A stretch of 64,000 nucleotides of DNA from Alnus glutinosa (taxonomy: Eukaryota > Streptophyta > Magnoliopsida > Fagales > Betulaceae). Positions 10,431 through 23,200 of the stretch are shown one piece after another; within the stretch, counting starts at the first letter, position 1, and every line of letters starts with the position of its first letter. Location of the stretch: assembly GCF_958979055.1 (NCBI RefSeq), contig NC_084897.1, positions 25,349,128 to 25,413,127 of the forward strand, written 5' to 3'. The translations under genes were made by a program, and so were the position numbers. The notes under the pieces were generated by a model. That model made no database searches, was not told the DNA's origin, and saw nothing but the letters and a program-made list of their open reading frames with translations.

Positions 10431-13400
10431 CAAACCTAAATTTAAAATAAAGTTTTTTTTAAAAAAAAACCTTGAAAATCATAAAACATTCTACGGGTGG
10501 CCGGCAACCCTGGCACAACCTGACCGAAGTCATGTATTCTAAAAATTAAACAAACTTTAGAACAAATCCCTATCAAATCTTGAACAGCAAACAAAATCCC
10601 TACATGATTTGTTAAAAGAACAAATACTCAGGATCAAATTAGACCCACAATCTTGATAATCTGAGTGAAATCACAAAATGCAATAAAGGTTTTATTCAGA
10701 CCAAGAACTGAAAGCGCGGATGAAGCACCACAAACCTTTAGAACAATCAACAACGAAAAAGTTGAGACCCATTTAAGAAAACCAAGAAATCATTTTTAAA
10801 CAAATGATCTTACTAGTCTTCTTGGGGGCCACGATCTTCCCCATCACCTCCACCACCGGAGGCTTTGGGGTGGTAGGACCACCCTGTTGTTCTGCTTATG
10901 GTGGTCGGCCACCAACGAATTTTATCCCAGTTTTGTTTAAAAAAAAAAAAAACACTTATTATTATTTTTAATATATATTTTGGGTATTTTAGTAATTTTG
11001 ATACAATTCCAATAAAAGCATATGCGTTGTCACCAAACTACGAAATTGGAATAGTTATTCCATTCTACCATCTTTAAGTTCAAGTAATAGCTATTCATTT
11101 ACCTAATGGAAAGTCATTCAGCATATCAAACAAGCCCTTATAGTTTAGACTAAAATATGGAGCGCCACAATCTGGCACTCAAAATATTTCAGGGATTTTA
11201 ATCAATGTTCACAGCTTTCCACATGCTTTGTTTGTGTAATGAGGCAGTTATCTAAAATGTCCAACGGATCATTCATCTCCTGATAATGATATCCAACAAA
11301 GGTAAACAGGCAAAACCATAGACCAAACCAACATCCTCTTAGGACCATAATCCTAATAGTGGTTAAGCAGCCAAAATGTGCGACTGCATCTCAAGAAAGT
11401 TGAAGTTCAGGTGGAGGCTGAACCTACTTGAGCATCAGTATGAGGAACTCACTCAGGTTTTGGTTAAGGTCGGTTAACATGGGTTGGTCAGATTGGGGAT
11501 ATAAAACATTTTGAGGGTAAGGCATCTTAGCATGCATGTATAACTTCAAAAATGTACACAAAACAATTGGGTTCATTACCCCAAAGCCACTGGTGCACAA
11601 GATAATGTTGGGCCAACTTCACTAACTTGACAGATAGGATCACCAAACATAGAGATATAGGGACCATAGTCTAATCAGTAGTCCACAGTACATCAATTGC
11701 AAATTCCTGCAATTTGCAGACCAGATATGCATTGTCCATGACGCTTACCTGGCACGGAAAGCAACTCCAAGCGTCCAATCATTTTTGGAGTACGCATTCA
11801 CAAATCTTCCAGCCACCATCTGCAAAACAGTGTGAGGTGACAGAGGACTTCCTCCAATGAGAGTATGTGGTAAAGACAGCTCAAACAGGAAAAACTGTTA
11901 GGGGGTGCTATGAGGAGAGGAAAATAAATCCAATCACCTTTCTAGCAGCTTCCCAGTTCTCATCTTTGATTGAGATGGGTGCTCCGAGAAGAACAACTCT
12001 TTCTATAAGTTCAGCTGCCAGTATTCAGAAGAGGAGCATTAAGATCACTCTAGCAAACCCAAGACAGTCATGAAGAGTAAATGCACTAGTTACCATCGTG
12101 TTCGGTCTCAGCCAAAAACTGAAGACACTTGAAAATCACTCGTGCTCCAAGTGAGTAACCAACAAGTGTCACCGGCCTGAAACATTCATAGAAAATTAAA
12201 ATGACTGGTTTCTCCAAAAAAAAAAAAAATTGAAGGAATTGGATTAACAATAGTTTTGAAGAGTACCTGTTGCCTTGCAATCCATTTAATAATACTTCAG
12301 CAAGCAGCTTCCCTGCTTTGTCTGATCTAGACAATGACAAAATATAAGGATATAAAAGGATTAATACTTGAACCATTCGGCAAACTCTACTAGTGTCCAA
12401 AACAACACTGAAAAACATTGTTTGATCCTTTGCCCTTAAGATGCATTGCTTTGTATGCTCTAAATCCTCGACAAGGTTTCACCCACATTATTCCTACAGT
12501 CTTCTCACTAGCTCCTCATCCACGACATATTCCTAGACCAATAAGTCAAAAACCATATTTATCATTGCAGCTGTAAACATTACAAACTTTAACCTATGGT
12601 AGTATGGTGCCTCTTATTTAAGACGCAGAAAGATAGAGCACACCCCCCTCCCCCCCCCCCCCCCCCCCCCAACTCTGCACGCATGCAATTCACATGAAAA
12701 TGGAACTGTTTGATAGTTTTTTTCTCTCTTCCCATCTAAGAGCTCCATTCCGCTTATAGTTAAGAGCGAAAAAGTACCTGTCTACAGCAATTGTCCATTT
12801 GCTATCTATAAAGTCAGTAGCTGCAAGTAACACTGCCGGCCAAGCCAATGCTGTTAAAAGTGTGCTTAATACAGTCATCATTGCACCTTGCTTCATCAAC
12901 TGCAAGGCAAGACCTACAGCAAGTAGCAGGAATGTCAACACCACACATGATTCTTATTATTTTACTAATTACTTAATCACAAGAGCAGCCAAAAGTTCAA
13001 AATCAATTACTTGAAGTTAGCCAATCCTGAATTGCAGTGCTCACAGCAATTAGATTCTTAGACTCCCACTGCACCACATACCTAAAAAATTTGTTAAGGT
13101 CATGAGACATATCAAATTTGTAAATTCTGTTCTGGCCTCCACAAACCTTGAGCATCTAAGTTGCCATCTTTAAATGAAAAACCTATCAACATAAGAAGCA
13201 AAGCAAACAGAACGAAAGTACAAGGTGGTATAGCAGTTTCATTAGATAGTTGTTTCATTGACATCATATCTTCCAAAAAAAAGTTAAAAGACTTTTTATC
13301 ACACCATGAGCAATAATTAGCTCGTAAATGATACTAGCATAGTTCATAACAACTGAAGCAACTAAAGGCAACAGGCGTAGAGATAGGAGAAAGAAAATGA

Positions 13401-16400
13401 AAAAAAATAAATAAATCTCTTTTAGACCAGTGGGCATGAACTGAAGTTCTACTTTTCAACAATGAAATGTCTATCTAGTTTACCCAATCCACTATTAATG
13501 AAAAACCTCCAAATAAACTAGAGAAGAAACTGACAATCAACAAGATGCATCAAGTACTTCACATGCAACAGAATCACCTTATATATGGTAAAATTGAGAT
13601 GAAAATAAGCATTTATCTTTGGTCCTTTTCTCAGAAGACAAAAGAAAGGAGAGGAGGAAGTTAGATTATTTTCCTTTGTTTCATTATGCCAAAAAAGGGG
13701 CGGGAGGGGGGGGAGGAGAGAGAATAAACAAAGGAAAATCATTTGTTGCTTTGGTGCCCATCTCTTCAAACCCCACCTATTTGGGAATGAAATTCAGGTG
13801 AGCCCAGACGGGAAATTCAAAATATTTCTCATCACTTTCCTTTCTTTTCTCCTTACAAAGAACCAATGGCAGAAACGAAGAGACTTCATAATTTTACTTT
13901 AAACCTTTTCAGTGATAAACCAAACACAATGTTTTGTCAGGAATTCGAAGATGGTAAAGATATATGTACCTTTCCAAGTTATCAATTTGTCCTTCCCAAG
14001 GCCTTAAAAAATCTTCCTCATCAAACACCAATCCTGAGACCAAGATCTCAACTGCAAGCCTCTGCTAGAAAATTTTAATCAGAGTTGAAGTTCTAAATCC
14101 AGAAATTTTATAAGAGTGATGTTTGACAAGAAAGAGAAGAGGGGGACAAGAAACAGAGAAAGACCATAAAATACTGAAAGAAACATAAAGATAGTCTTCG
14201 CATTGAAACAGATTGAAAAGTATTCCTCATGGAACAATGACATGTTACCATAAAATAGACAATGGAAGCTACAAAAACTCACCCCTTGATTATGGTTTTC
14301 CCCAATAGCTTTGAATTCAAATTCATCAACACCTCCAACTCTTCTAGCCATTTTGCTCCCCGTAAGTCCAGCTCCAGCCGCTGGGTTGAAGAGACATAAA
14401 AAGTTCTCCATCAAATAAGCAAATTATCACTTACGTATACATAATTTCTGGACAAACACATAGGTGGTGTTTGATAAACCTTTTAAAGAGGGGTTTTTGT
14501 GTTTCGGTTGAAAAAATGTGTTGATGTGACATAAAGGTAAAAGGAGTTCAGGGTTTTTTGTAAGCGGAAAGTGAGGAAAGTTGTTTGTTAATGTTTTGAC
14601 TTTCTTGAATAGAAAGGAGAAAGGAGAAATGAGAGGTTTATTAAACAAGCCCATAACTGCTTTACTAGTAGAATTATAGACTAAAAATATACTAGTAGAA
14701 TTATAGACTAAAAATATCATGATAGTGCGTAAAGGACTTCTACATAAATTGGAACATAAACTGCTAAAAGCTTTACTGATCTTTGAGGATAGTGGCTGTT
14801 AATGGGTATAGATGACTCTTTTTAAGTTGATAACAGCTAACTATAGAGATAACAAGAAAAACTTATACATTTTCCATTAAAATCCCTTTAAACAACTAAA
14901 GGCTCACATAATGACATGCTATAACATCCTAAATGCCAGTATAACTGTGCATTTATCCATGAAATCTGCATTTGAAACCATTCTATTTGACCATTCAGTG
15001 CAATGAAATTTTTTTTATCATGCAACAAGAAAAGCTTAATAGGATTACCCCAAGAACTCAGTCAATATGTATTATTCCTCCTTTAAAAATGTTAGTCACT
15101 TAAGCAGTAAGGACATTTCTGAAAAAGAGCCATATCACAGTTAAAAAAAACACCCTTATAGGACATCTAAAGACATGTCAAAAATGACCAGATTATATAC
15201 TGCTTCATCAAACACAGTGGACAAACCAAAGACGTACGTTTTGTCCTTGTAAAGGGAAAAAAGAATAATGCTACAGTTTGAGAAGATTGTTAAACTAATA
15301 AATGCAATCGAGTAGTCACCTCCAAAGGATGCAGCAACAGCAACTGAACCAGCAACAGTTCCGGCAGCACTTGCAGCTGCAGCAAACCCACTAGCTCCAA
15401 TCACAGGGATGAGAGTCCCTAATGTTGGAGCTAGGGCACTAAGTCCCGCAGCAATTGCTGGGGCAGCTAATCCTGTTGAATATTGAAAATGGAACTGAAA
15501 AGTCAACCACTAAAATTATAAGAAAAGTGTTTCAAGTGGGACTTTCTGAGAAGAAAGAAATTTGAGGGCTCCATACCACCAGTAACTGCCATCAAGGCTC
15601 CTCCAGTTATTGCTGCAGCACCAATGATACCGCCACGCTTCCATTTAGCCCATTTTCTTTCTGAAGATTGTTTTCCTTCTCCTCCTTTTGATTCCTTCTC
15701 TTTTGCTAAAGCCATTGCAGAGCAAGCAACCATGACCTCTATTGCTTCCTGCAAGACAAAAGTTTCACTTAACAAGGTGAAAAAATAAAAACACGGTCTT
15801 TAATTAACATGAAGAAGAAAAATTACAATTTAGTATTATGAAAGTGCACAGATACAAGTACAATTAGAAGTAATTAAATAAATGAGGAAAAAGAATTTGA
15901 GCTCAATCTTGACATGCACCGAACGTAAGACAACACATTATCAGGAGCTAAGAAATCTTTTTTACACATCATAGAACCTAACATAATCAGAATTGTCCAT
16001 TATCCACATTTACAATGACGAATAGAGTACCAAGAGGTTGTGTTACAAACCATTTTTGCCCACTTGATATCAAGCCAAGTTGCCAGCAACCGCAGAGCCA
16101 CACGATGTCGAGCATCGTAGCCCTTTCTCCGCCGGCTACATTTTTTGTTGTCATCGCGTGTATCTGCCAGACAAGCTGAAAGAAGCAGATAAAGAACTGT
16201 CACTTTCCTCCGATAACTGAGCATTGTTACCTCTTCAATTGGTTTCTCATCCATTTTAGTCATTGATCCAAGATGTGCATCTTTGTCATCAGACATGTTA
16301 CTATCTGTCTCTGGGACCAAGTGTACGTCTGCAGCTTCAGAGCTTGATTGTACTTCAGCATTGGACAATTTCTCACGACATTCATGTTCGTATTCAAGAT

Positions 16401-18590
16401 GCTTTTCCCTCTTTGACTTCGAAGATTCAGAATCTTTTTCCATGCTAAGTGCAGTAACATCAATAGCTTTTGACAAAGCAAGTTCCAGATCTGCCCTTTG
16501 AGAAGAATTATCCCCACTTTCTTCTGAGAGTAACCTCAAGAACTGTGACAAGATGAAAGCTTAAGCATAACAATACAGAGATTACAAATCAAATATCTTA
16601 AGTATGAATCTAAATCAAATACTACAAATAGCTTTACCAGGAAAAGAAATATCTGAGTGACAAAGGCAGAAAGTGACAATATAAAATACTCTAAGACTTT
16701 TTATCTGAGATAGAACTTTTGATTGGTAGGGAGCATTGATATGATATATTCCAGGCCCCCGATTTTGATTTTTCTAAAATCCACTTGTTAAACAACAAAT
16801 GTCATGCAGCCAATCCTCAAACAAGTTTTGCACATTCTTGCCTTAATGCCTGTGAGAGGGAAAGGAGATGCGAGAAATCAAACAACATACCGCTCCAACA
16901 TGATGCTTAGCTGGAGAATAACCGGTGGTTTCCTCAAGTCCAGACCATGCGCTAGAGTCAATCTCTAAAAATCTGTTCATAACAAGTTCAACAACCAGAA
17001 TTCAATGATCACACTAAGAGAAAACCCCAGTAAACATACTACCATAATCATTGATTTACTTGCTGAATAAAAAGTTAAGGTTAAACTTCTCTTTCTATCA
17101 GCAGTAGGATCCCGAGTCCCGACCCAATAGGCATGCCAAAATTTTGTTTTACAGAGCCTTAGTTATTATAAAGTTACCAACAGTGGTATTAGGCTTAGGT
17201 GAGCAGAATTATTCTTTACTTTATGGGTCATTAATAATGAAAATTCCAGGACTCAGCACCTTATACATGACTTTGTTTAGCTTTCTCAACTACCAAACAG
17301 AGCAAAACGAAACAATAAAACTCTATAAATCAGCATATGAGTACAGAAAACAAAATTAAATCGTCAAGTTCCAAAATGACCCATCTCAGCTACACTCACC
17401 GTTCATTTAGCAGATGAAAAATAACTGAAGCTGACAGCTGTGACTACAGTACAACACCAATCATTGAGATTGTTACATTACAAAACTTATTTTATGAAGA
17501 ATTTTACTTGACAACATGTGACGCTGGTTAGTCCATTCTGTTCTCTTTACCATACAATTTAAAAATCATTTTTTCTATTACTTTTTTGGTCGATAAGATA
17601 CACGTGCAACCAATGCGTTTCGATTCCTGAACACGATATCACCTTCCACCATGTTTTTACAACAAGGAAATATGTGATCTGCGCTAGAGCTCACTGACTT
17701 TAAAAATAGAAATTAAAAGCATAAAGTTCAAGCTATTTTCTAAAAATATACGATCATTTACGTGTCCTCCAAGTGCCATTGTTGTCTGTGGATTAAGATC
17801 TTCTAAAATCCTTAAGTATTCTACCAAGTAAATTTCCTCGAATCTCAACCATCGTTTTCAAATTAAATGGTTTAGATTTTTTTTCATATCAGAATTAATT
17901 ATATGAAAAATCAAGGGGTAATGCTAATATGTTCAACTAGAAAACAGTGTTTAAGACATGAGAAAATCTACTTGGTAAAATATCCTAAGAATTCTTTTCT
18001 TTCTTTCTTTTTTTAATATAAGTACACAATATCATAGAATCAGATTCCTCTAGAATTAGAATTCTTAGGATATTTCCGCAGAATTCTAATTCTAGAGGAT
18101 CTGATTCTATGTAGATTTTCCATAAAAGCAAGAGATTTAACACAACCATTAAATTGTATTCCAAATTTGACTTCATTAAATCCTTTTTCTCGCCAACTGA
18201 ATCAACTGATACTAGAAAGGGAGAAAAAAAAAAATAAAGCAAGTTCCACTTCCAATTCTCATCATAATTAGACAAAATGAACCGTAAAGCATGAACAGGA
18301 TCAAAGCGAAACGCCGAAACGTAAACGAAATTTAAGACGAAATAAAAATCCTTTGCAATTTACTCGAATACGGGTCGGAGCAGGCCCGATTTCTGGTGGA
18401 CCCAAAGCTCGGGGTCCTCGGAGACCGAGTCGCTACTGCTGCCACTGCTGGTTCGCTCGTCGGCCGGCTCTTCGGCCGTGTACAGGCCCAGCGGATGAGT
18501 CCGGTGGATCTGGGCCTGGTTAAGAGCGAGCCCGAACAAAGCTCCCGCTGCGTAGCTCTGCGTCGGCGTCAGATACGACGTCGCGGCCAT
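9437..18590 (-). CDS. TMCO4-like (DUF726) membrane alpha/beta-hydrolase, 15 exons, 665 aa
   Basis: Homologue of animal TMCO4 and the plant DUF726 proteins; the substrate is unknown and the location is membrane by prediction. Exons (minus): 18590-18364, 16972-16891, 16542-16051, 15748-15577, 15472-15320, 14380-14283, 14064-13970, 13081-13011, 12913-12778, 12326-12267, 12176-12094, 12014-11938, 11819-11749, 9759-9702, 9559-9437; total 1998 nt, all GT-AG. The N-terminal third is acidic and Ser/Lys-rich. Residues about 304-384 are Gly/Ala-rich hydrophobic segments (GGIIGAAAITGGALMAVTGG and following). Then come the GLVFDEEDF and YVVQWESKNL motifs and a second hydrophobic stretch. The nucleophile elbow GYSLG puts Ser537 as catalytic, with Asp596 (SKNDW) and His635 (EGHSSY) as likely partners, which is inference. 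ATG 18590 opens the conserved MAATSYLTPTQSYAAGALFGLALNQ. The 1.99-kb intron 13 holds a Harbinger-like element. Confidence 0.93.
9590..9612. repeat. Poly-G run
   Basis: Twenty-three consecutive G on the + strand lie in the last intron of the TMCO4-like gene. Such runs are prone to polymerase slippage, so the length may not be exact. Confidence 0.8.
10190..11137. mobile_element. PIF/Harbinger-like non-autonomous element, 948 bp
   Basis: The ends GGGCTCATTTGGTATGTGGAAT (left) and GGGCTTGTTTGATATGCTGAAT (right, reverse complement) are inverted repeats. Perfect TTA duplications lie at 10187-10189 and 11138-11140. Subterminal ggaatagttattcc-type phrases recur at both ends. The interior holds a 54-nt poly-T (10373-10426) and a small GC-rich patch (about 10820-10920) and has no transposase. 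It sits in intron 13 of the TMCO4-like gene and accounts for half of that intron. Confidence 0.75.
12643..12670. repeat. Poly-C run
   Basis: A C-run of about 27 nt, broken once by T, lies in intron 9 of the TMCO4-like gene. Its length is likely to vary or to be imprecisely sequenced. Confidence 0.8.
17978..18119. repeat. Nested inverted repeats (MITE-like) in intron 1 of the TMCO4-like gene
   Basis: Two inverted repeats interlock. Positions 17978-17994 (aaatatcctaagaattc) pair perfectly with a reverse-complement copy at about 18059-18075. Positions 18034-18065 pair with 18080-18110 with one indel. The structure could form two alternative hairpins. It is probably a small foldback element; I found no clear target duplication. 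Confidence 0.55.
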
Positions 18591-20226
18591 GGCTCAGAAT
18601 TCGAAGACGACGATGTTGAGCATTTGCGTGAATTCACCGATGGTGAAGAATTGCGGTTATTCGGTCAGTGAAATTTGTTGCTTCGGAGATTAGAAATTCG
18701 ATTAATTGCAAAGAGAGTGGTAAAGGTTTTGATTTCGTACCAAAGCTGCAAACGAAATCCGTTTGAAACATTCTTTGCTTGGAAGCTCTGGCGCCAGGTG
18801 GACAGTGGTGCCCTCACTACCCTGAACGACGCCGTTTTGGCATGGCAAAATCTTGAAATGACACGTACTCTCATTAAGAAATAAAAAATAATAATAATAA
18901 TAAGACAAGGAATTCCTTGTCTCAGTAATAGAATCTACGTGGAATGGAAAGGAATTTGTCTTTCTACTGCGGTCTGTCTACTTGCGGATCCCCCCGCCCC
19001 CCAACCTTGGCCCTTGGGAAATGGGAGGAAAGGTTATTGTGGGCCCGGAAAGGAAACGGTCCTTCCCACTAACTAATAACTATAAATTTATAACCAAATA
19101 AAAGCAAAACAAAAAGCTTCGAAAAGAGTTTTTCTAAAGACCGCTTTTTAAAAAAATAAAAACATAGCATCTTCTTCTTCTTCTTCTTCTTCTTAAAGAT
19201 AATTGCATCTGCATTTTAAATGTGTTTTGCAAGAGTTTTTTTTTTTTTTTTTTTTTAATATTTTTTATTTGAAAAGAGAAAACAAATATTTTTAAAGATC
19301 GTTTCAATTGCAATGTTTGGCCTAAAAAAGTGGCAAATGATTCTTAAATTATTTTTCCCTTTTAATTAATCTCACTGTTAGATTTTTCGTTAAATTCAAT
19401 AAAAAATGGGCAAAATAACGATTATATCTTTGCTTTATATTTTCAGAAAGAAAGAAAGAAAAAAAATGTCGCCAGGAGACCCACGGCCAGAGGAGACTAA
19501 TAGATTTTTTAAAAATAATAATAATAATAATTTAAGAACATTTTGGCTTTTTTACTAGTCTTACTCCATCCTACCGGGAAATATAATGGGCATTTCACGC
19601 ATTTGCATTCAAGTTAACAAAATAGTTTAATGGTTTGAGTTAAGTGACAGGGACAAATAATTTAGAGAACAAATTGCAACCTTTTTTAGTTTAGAAAAAA
19701 CAAAGCAATTGAGGTGTTAATTAATGAAAAATAAGAATAGTTCCTCTCCAAATTGTACCCTATCACCGTTAACAATTGACTTGGTTATAAGAGGCTTATT
19801 CCATAGGGATTGGTGAAGGAAATACATAAATTAGAGTCTGCTAAAATAAAAAATAATAACAATAACAAAAATAAAAAATAAAAACACAGATGTCTATTAA
19901 TCTCTATCCATCTGCTGACTATAATCAAGTTCAGATAGACTAAAGATGATTGAATTGCTTATGTATCAAAAGAGCTTTGTATCAGGAAAGCAACGTGGCA
20001 GGCAAATGAGTTCAGCCTCGCCATATTGTTTGTACACAGGAAGGAGAGGATGAGGTAACGTCTACCATGACTTGCAACTATGGACCTGACAGATATTCAA
20101 AAAATAAATGTTTATGCCCCTTGACTAATACTTTTACAGGTTAAATTACAATATCGGTAAGGAACAGGCTTCCTTATAAGAATAGTGATTACAGAATTAA
20201 ATGTCCCTAATTGCAAAACCCCAGAA
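18591..20226. other. Intergenic region upstream of the TMCO4-like gene
   Basis: It separates the start of the TMCO4-like gene from the end of the NERD/C3H44-like gene, both on the minus strand. It contains a (CTT)n run near 19170-19193, poly-T near 19238-19256 and AT-rich sequence. No gene or clear mobile element is visible. The promoter of the TMCO4-like gene must lie in the left part. Confidence 0.5.
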
Positions 20227-23200
20227 TTATGGGTGCAAATAACCACACGACGACCCCTTCCTGCAATAGCCGCTTTCATAAAATTTACAAACTCGCTGCC
20301 CTTTGGGAGGAGGCCTGAAAGAACCTCCTCCATTTCCACCGACATAGGACTGCCTGTTCCACATACCCCTACCCCAATCCCTGCCCTGAAAACCCCTATC
20401 TCTAGGGCTAGAAGATCGGTCGCCGCCGTATCTCGAATGGGTTCCCCAAACGCCAGGATTCCCTGCAGATGCGCCTACGTTCATGCTTATTCTGTCCTGT
20501 GTTGCCAGTTGACCAGTTCCGCAGCCAATATTTATACTTCTTTGATCTAATCCTCCCCAACTGAAGTTTGCACTTCCCTGCGCTGCTTCCCAACTGGTGG
20601 CTGTACTTTCTGATCCCACTCTCCAAGTAGTATCTGGAGCAGCAATGTCCCAACTTGCTGTAGATAGCCGTGTAGGCTGGATGTCAGAACCAGAACCGCC
20701 TTCCCATTGGTTAACTGAAATATCACTGGCCCTTGCATCTCCCTCCACTTCCATACTTATGGGAGAATGCCCAGTGGACCTCTTTTGAGGACCAAGAACA
20801 TCAGCCTGACATACACCATGTGGTTCCTCAGTCACTGTGGATTGTGAGTGTACTTGTAAATCACCAGTGGAGCTTAAAGCATCACCTTTTCCAGGATCAA
20901 ATACTGGGCTAAACCCATCTAGAGGACTGATACAATCATTTTTAGAATCCTCTGTCAATGTGTCTCCACAGTTCATAATTGAAGTAGGGGAAGGCAAGCC
21001 ATTAAGAGACTCCATTGCTTCAACTTCGGCCAACAGATCTGAAACCGATTCATCAACTAAAGAGCAGAACTCAGTGGGTTCAGTACCAATTTCCGGCCAG
21101 CTAGATGCATTAGATGCAGGTTCCAGTGGTGAAGAATGCGTCAGTTGTTCACTTATTGAAGTTGGGGTAGCAGCATGATCACTCCCCATTTCAGCTGGTT
21201 TCATGGAAGGTGCAGAGACAAGACTGGAGTCCCATTCCTCAACAGAATGTTTTGCTGGAGTAGGGGAGTACCTACCCCATTCGCCAGCCACTTCAGGAAT
21301 TTGTGCCCCACCACGCACTAAACTAGAAGCAGTGCTCCAGCTAGGGCCTGCATCCTGAACAAGAACACTTGAAGAAGCAGCTTTATTGTTTTCATCAGCC
21401 TGAACTTTTGAATCTTCATTGCTTTGCTCTGGAGTGGTGGAACTGGGAAGATCTGGAAAATCAATTTCCTGATTTTGCTCTGTTGTTTCAAGTGACTTAA
21501 CTGTAGGAATAAAACCAGAATTGGAAGCCCAGCCATTCGACGTTACGGGTGGAGGTCTCGAGCTCTGTCCAGAAGATTGGCCTGAATGGCCCTCACTGTC
21601 AGATTGGTTCTCATAACCCCGTTCATTTTTGGTTTGAACATCAGCAGGGCTGTTTGAATTGCATTTACCATTCTCCTGACCAGAGTTACTTTCACCCCCA
21701 TGACCTTCCCTCACTTGATGTGACAGAGTTCCAAAGGACTTCTCAGAAATTGCAGGTGGGGTTGGTGAACTGCTGCACACCTGGGGCTGGTCAAGTAAAC
21801 TATTACCCTCTGATGAGTCCCAGCCTGGTTGAAAAACGCCGTTCATTGTCTCATTGGAATTGGCAGCATCAGCAGGTTTAGTCCCAGTAGAAGAATGAGG
21901 GCCACATCCATTGCTCTTCAAAAGTTCATCATTACCATTACCATTACCATGGACACTAGAGCCATGCTTCAGCTTCGAGCTCTCCTCAACTTCTTTATTG
22001 TCTATCCAAGTGCCACCCATACTATCACTCCAGCCACCATCGTGGTTATTATCTCTATCTGAGGCAACTCCAACTCCCTGAGACAGTAACTTATTGCTAT
22101 CCGGTAAAGGTGGAGCTTCATGATAACGACCACTTAATGCATCAGTCAAAAGTACAGAATCATCTTGCTTTTCATTTATGCTCCATACTCTCAGATTGTG
22201 AGGGAAGTGCCCGCTTGTACTCCATTTACGCAGCTGCGACATAGAAAATGGTCCTTGAATTCTTCCAGTTGGGTCCAGATAGTGCCACATTTTTTCGGCC
22301 TCAAAATCATTAGCAGGTTGGTCTGCCCCTGTAGAAACAACTGGTTGCGAAATTTCTGATGCAACCCCGGAAAACAGTTCAGATCGCACCACTGCTTGAC
22401 CATTCCAACTAATGGCCAATGACTCAGAAGTAGTGACCGGGTTTGCTGGTGTATTCCAACTATTTACACCAGATGCTTCTCTTTCTTGATTCCAAGAGGA
22501 TGTCATACCAACTTTTCTACTTTGCTCACAAGATGGCACTATTTTTTTCAGTATCTTTTTTCCAATATCATCCAAGACATTGCCTCCTTTTCGTGCAGAG
22601 ATAGGCTTCCTCCCCTTTCTACCATGGCCAGAAAGTTTTGATCTCACATTATCATCTGCATGCACACCAACACCATCACCACCAAATAAACATTACAAAT
22701 TAAAACTTCAAGATAAAAAGTAATGACAACATGTTTCATGTCCATAAATCAAAAGTAGGGACCTTGTTTCTTCCCATCTAATTCTCCTGCATTGCCCCCA
22801 GACTCATAACTTGGATCCATTTTAGGATCAGTGTGCACTTCAGGAATGTACAGTCTGCGCTGATGTTCATCGGGTGAGTTCAACAGCTGTAACTTCTCCA
22901 CAAATTCTCTTAACGTGCAACAAGGTAAAGGAATACTTAAAAATTTGTTTCAATTTTCTTAGCAACATGACAATTATCAGGTATAGAGAATGCTAGCAAT
23001 CAAAGGTTACAAGCTAATTTTATTGCTGTGCGATAAAAATAAATAAATAAATATAAAATATATATATATAAAAAAAAAAAAAAAAAAGAAAAAAAAAAAG
23101 ACATGCGATCTATTCAATGCCAATATGAAATGTCAAGAGATGACTACAAGGCAGCTATGCTCTATTTTCTACATCGTATGGGGCAATCAATAAACAACAA

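Noticed and set aside
18396-18671. A 91-codon + strand frame opposite exon 1 of the TMCO4-like gene, suggesting a bidirectional gene
   Set aside because: It is antisense to a well supported coding exon and matches no known protein.
20185-22403. Open frames of 60-121 codons on the + strand and other frames over the last exon of the NERD/C3H44-like gene
   Set aside because: They are shadows of the 2.4-kb coding exon; none has a domain or its own splice context.
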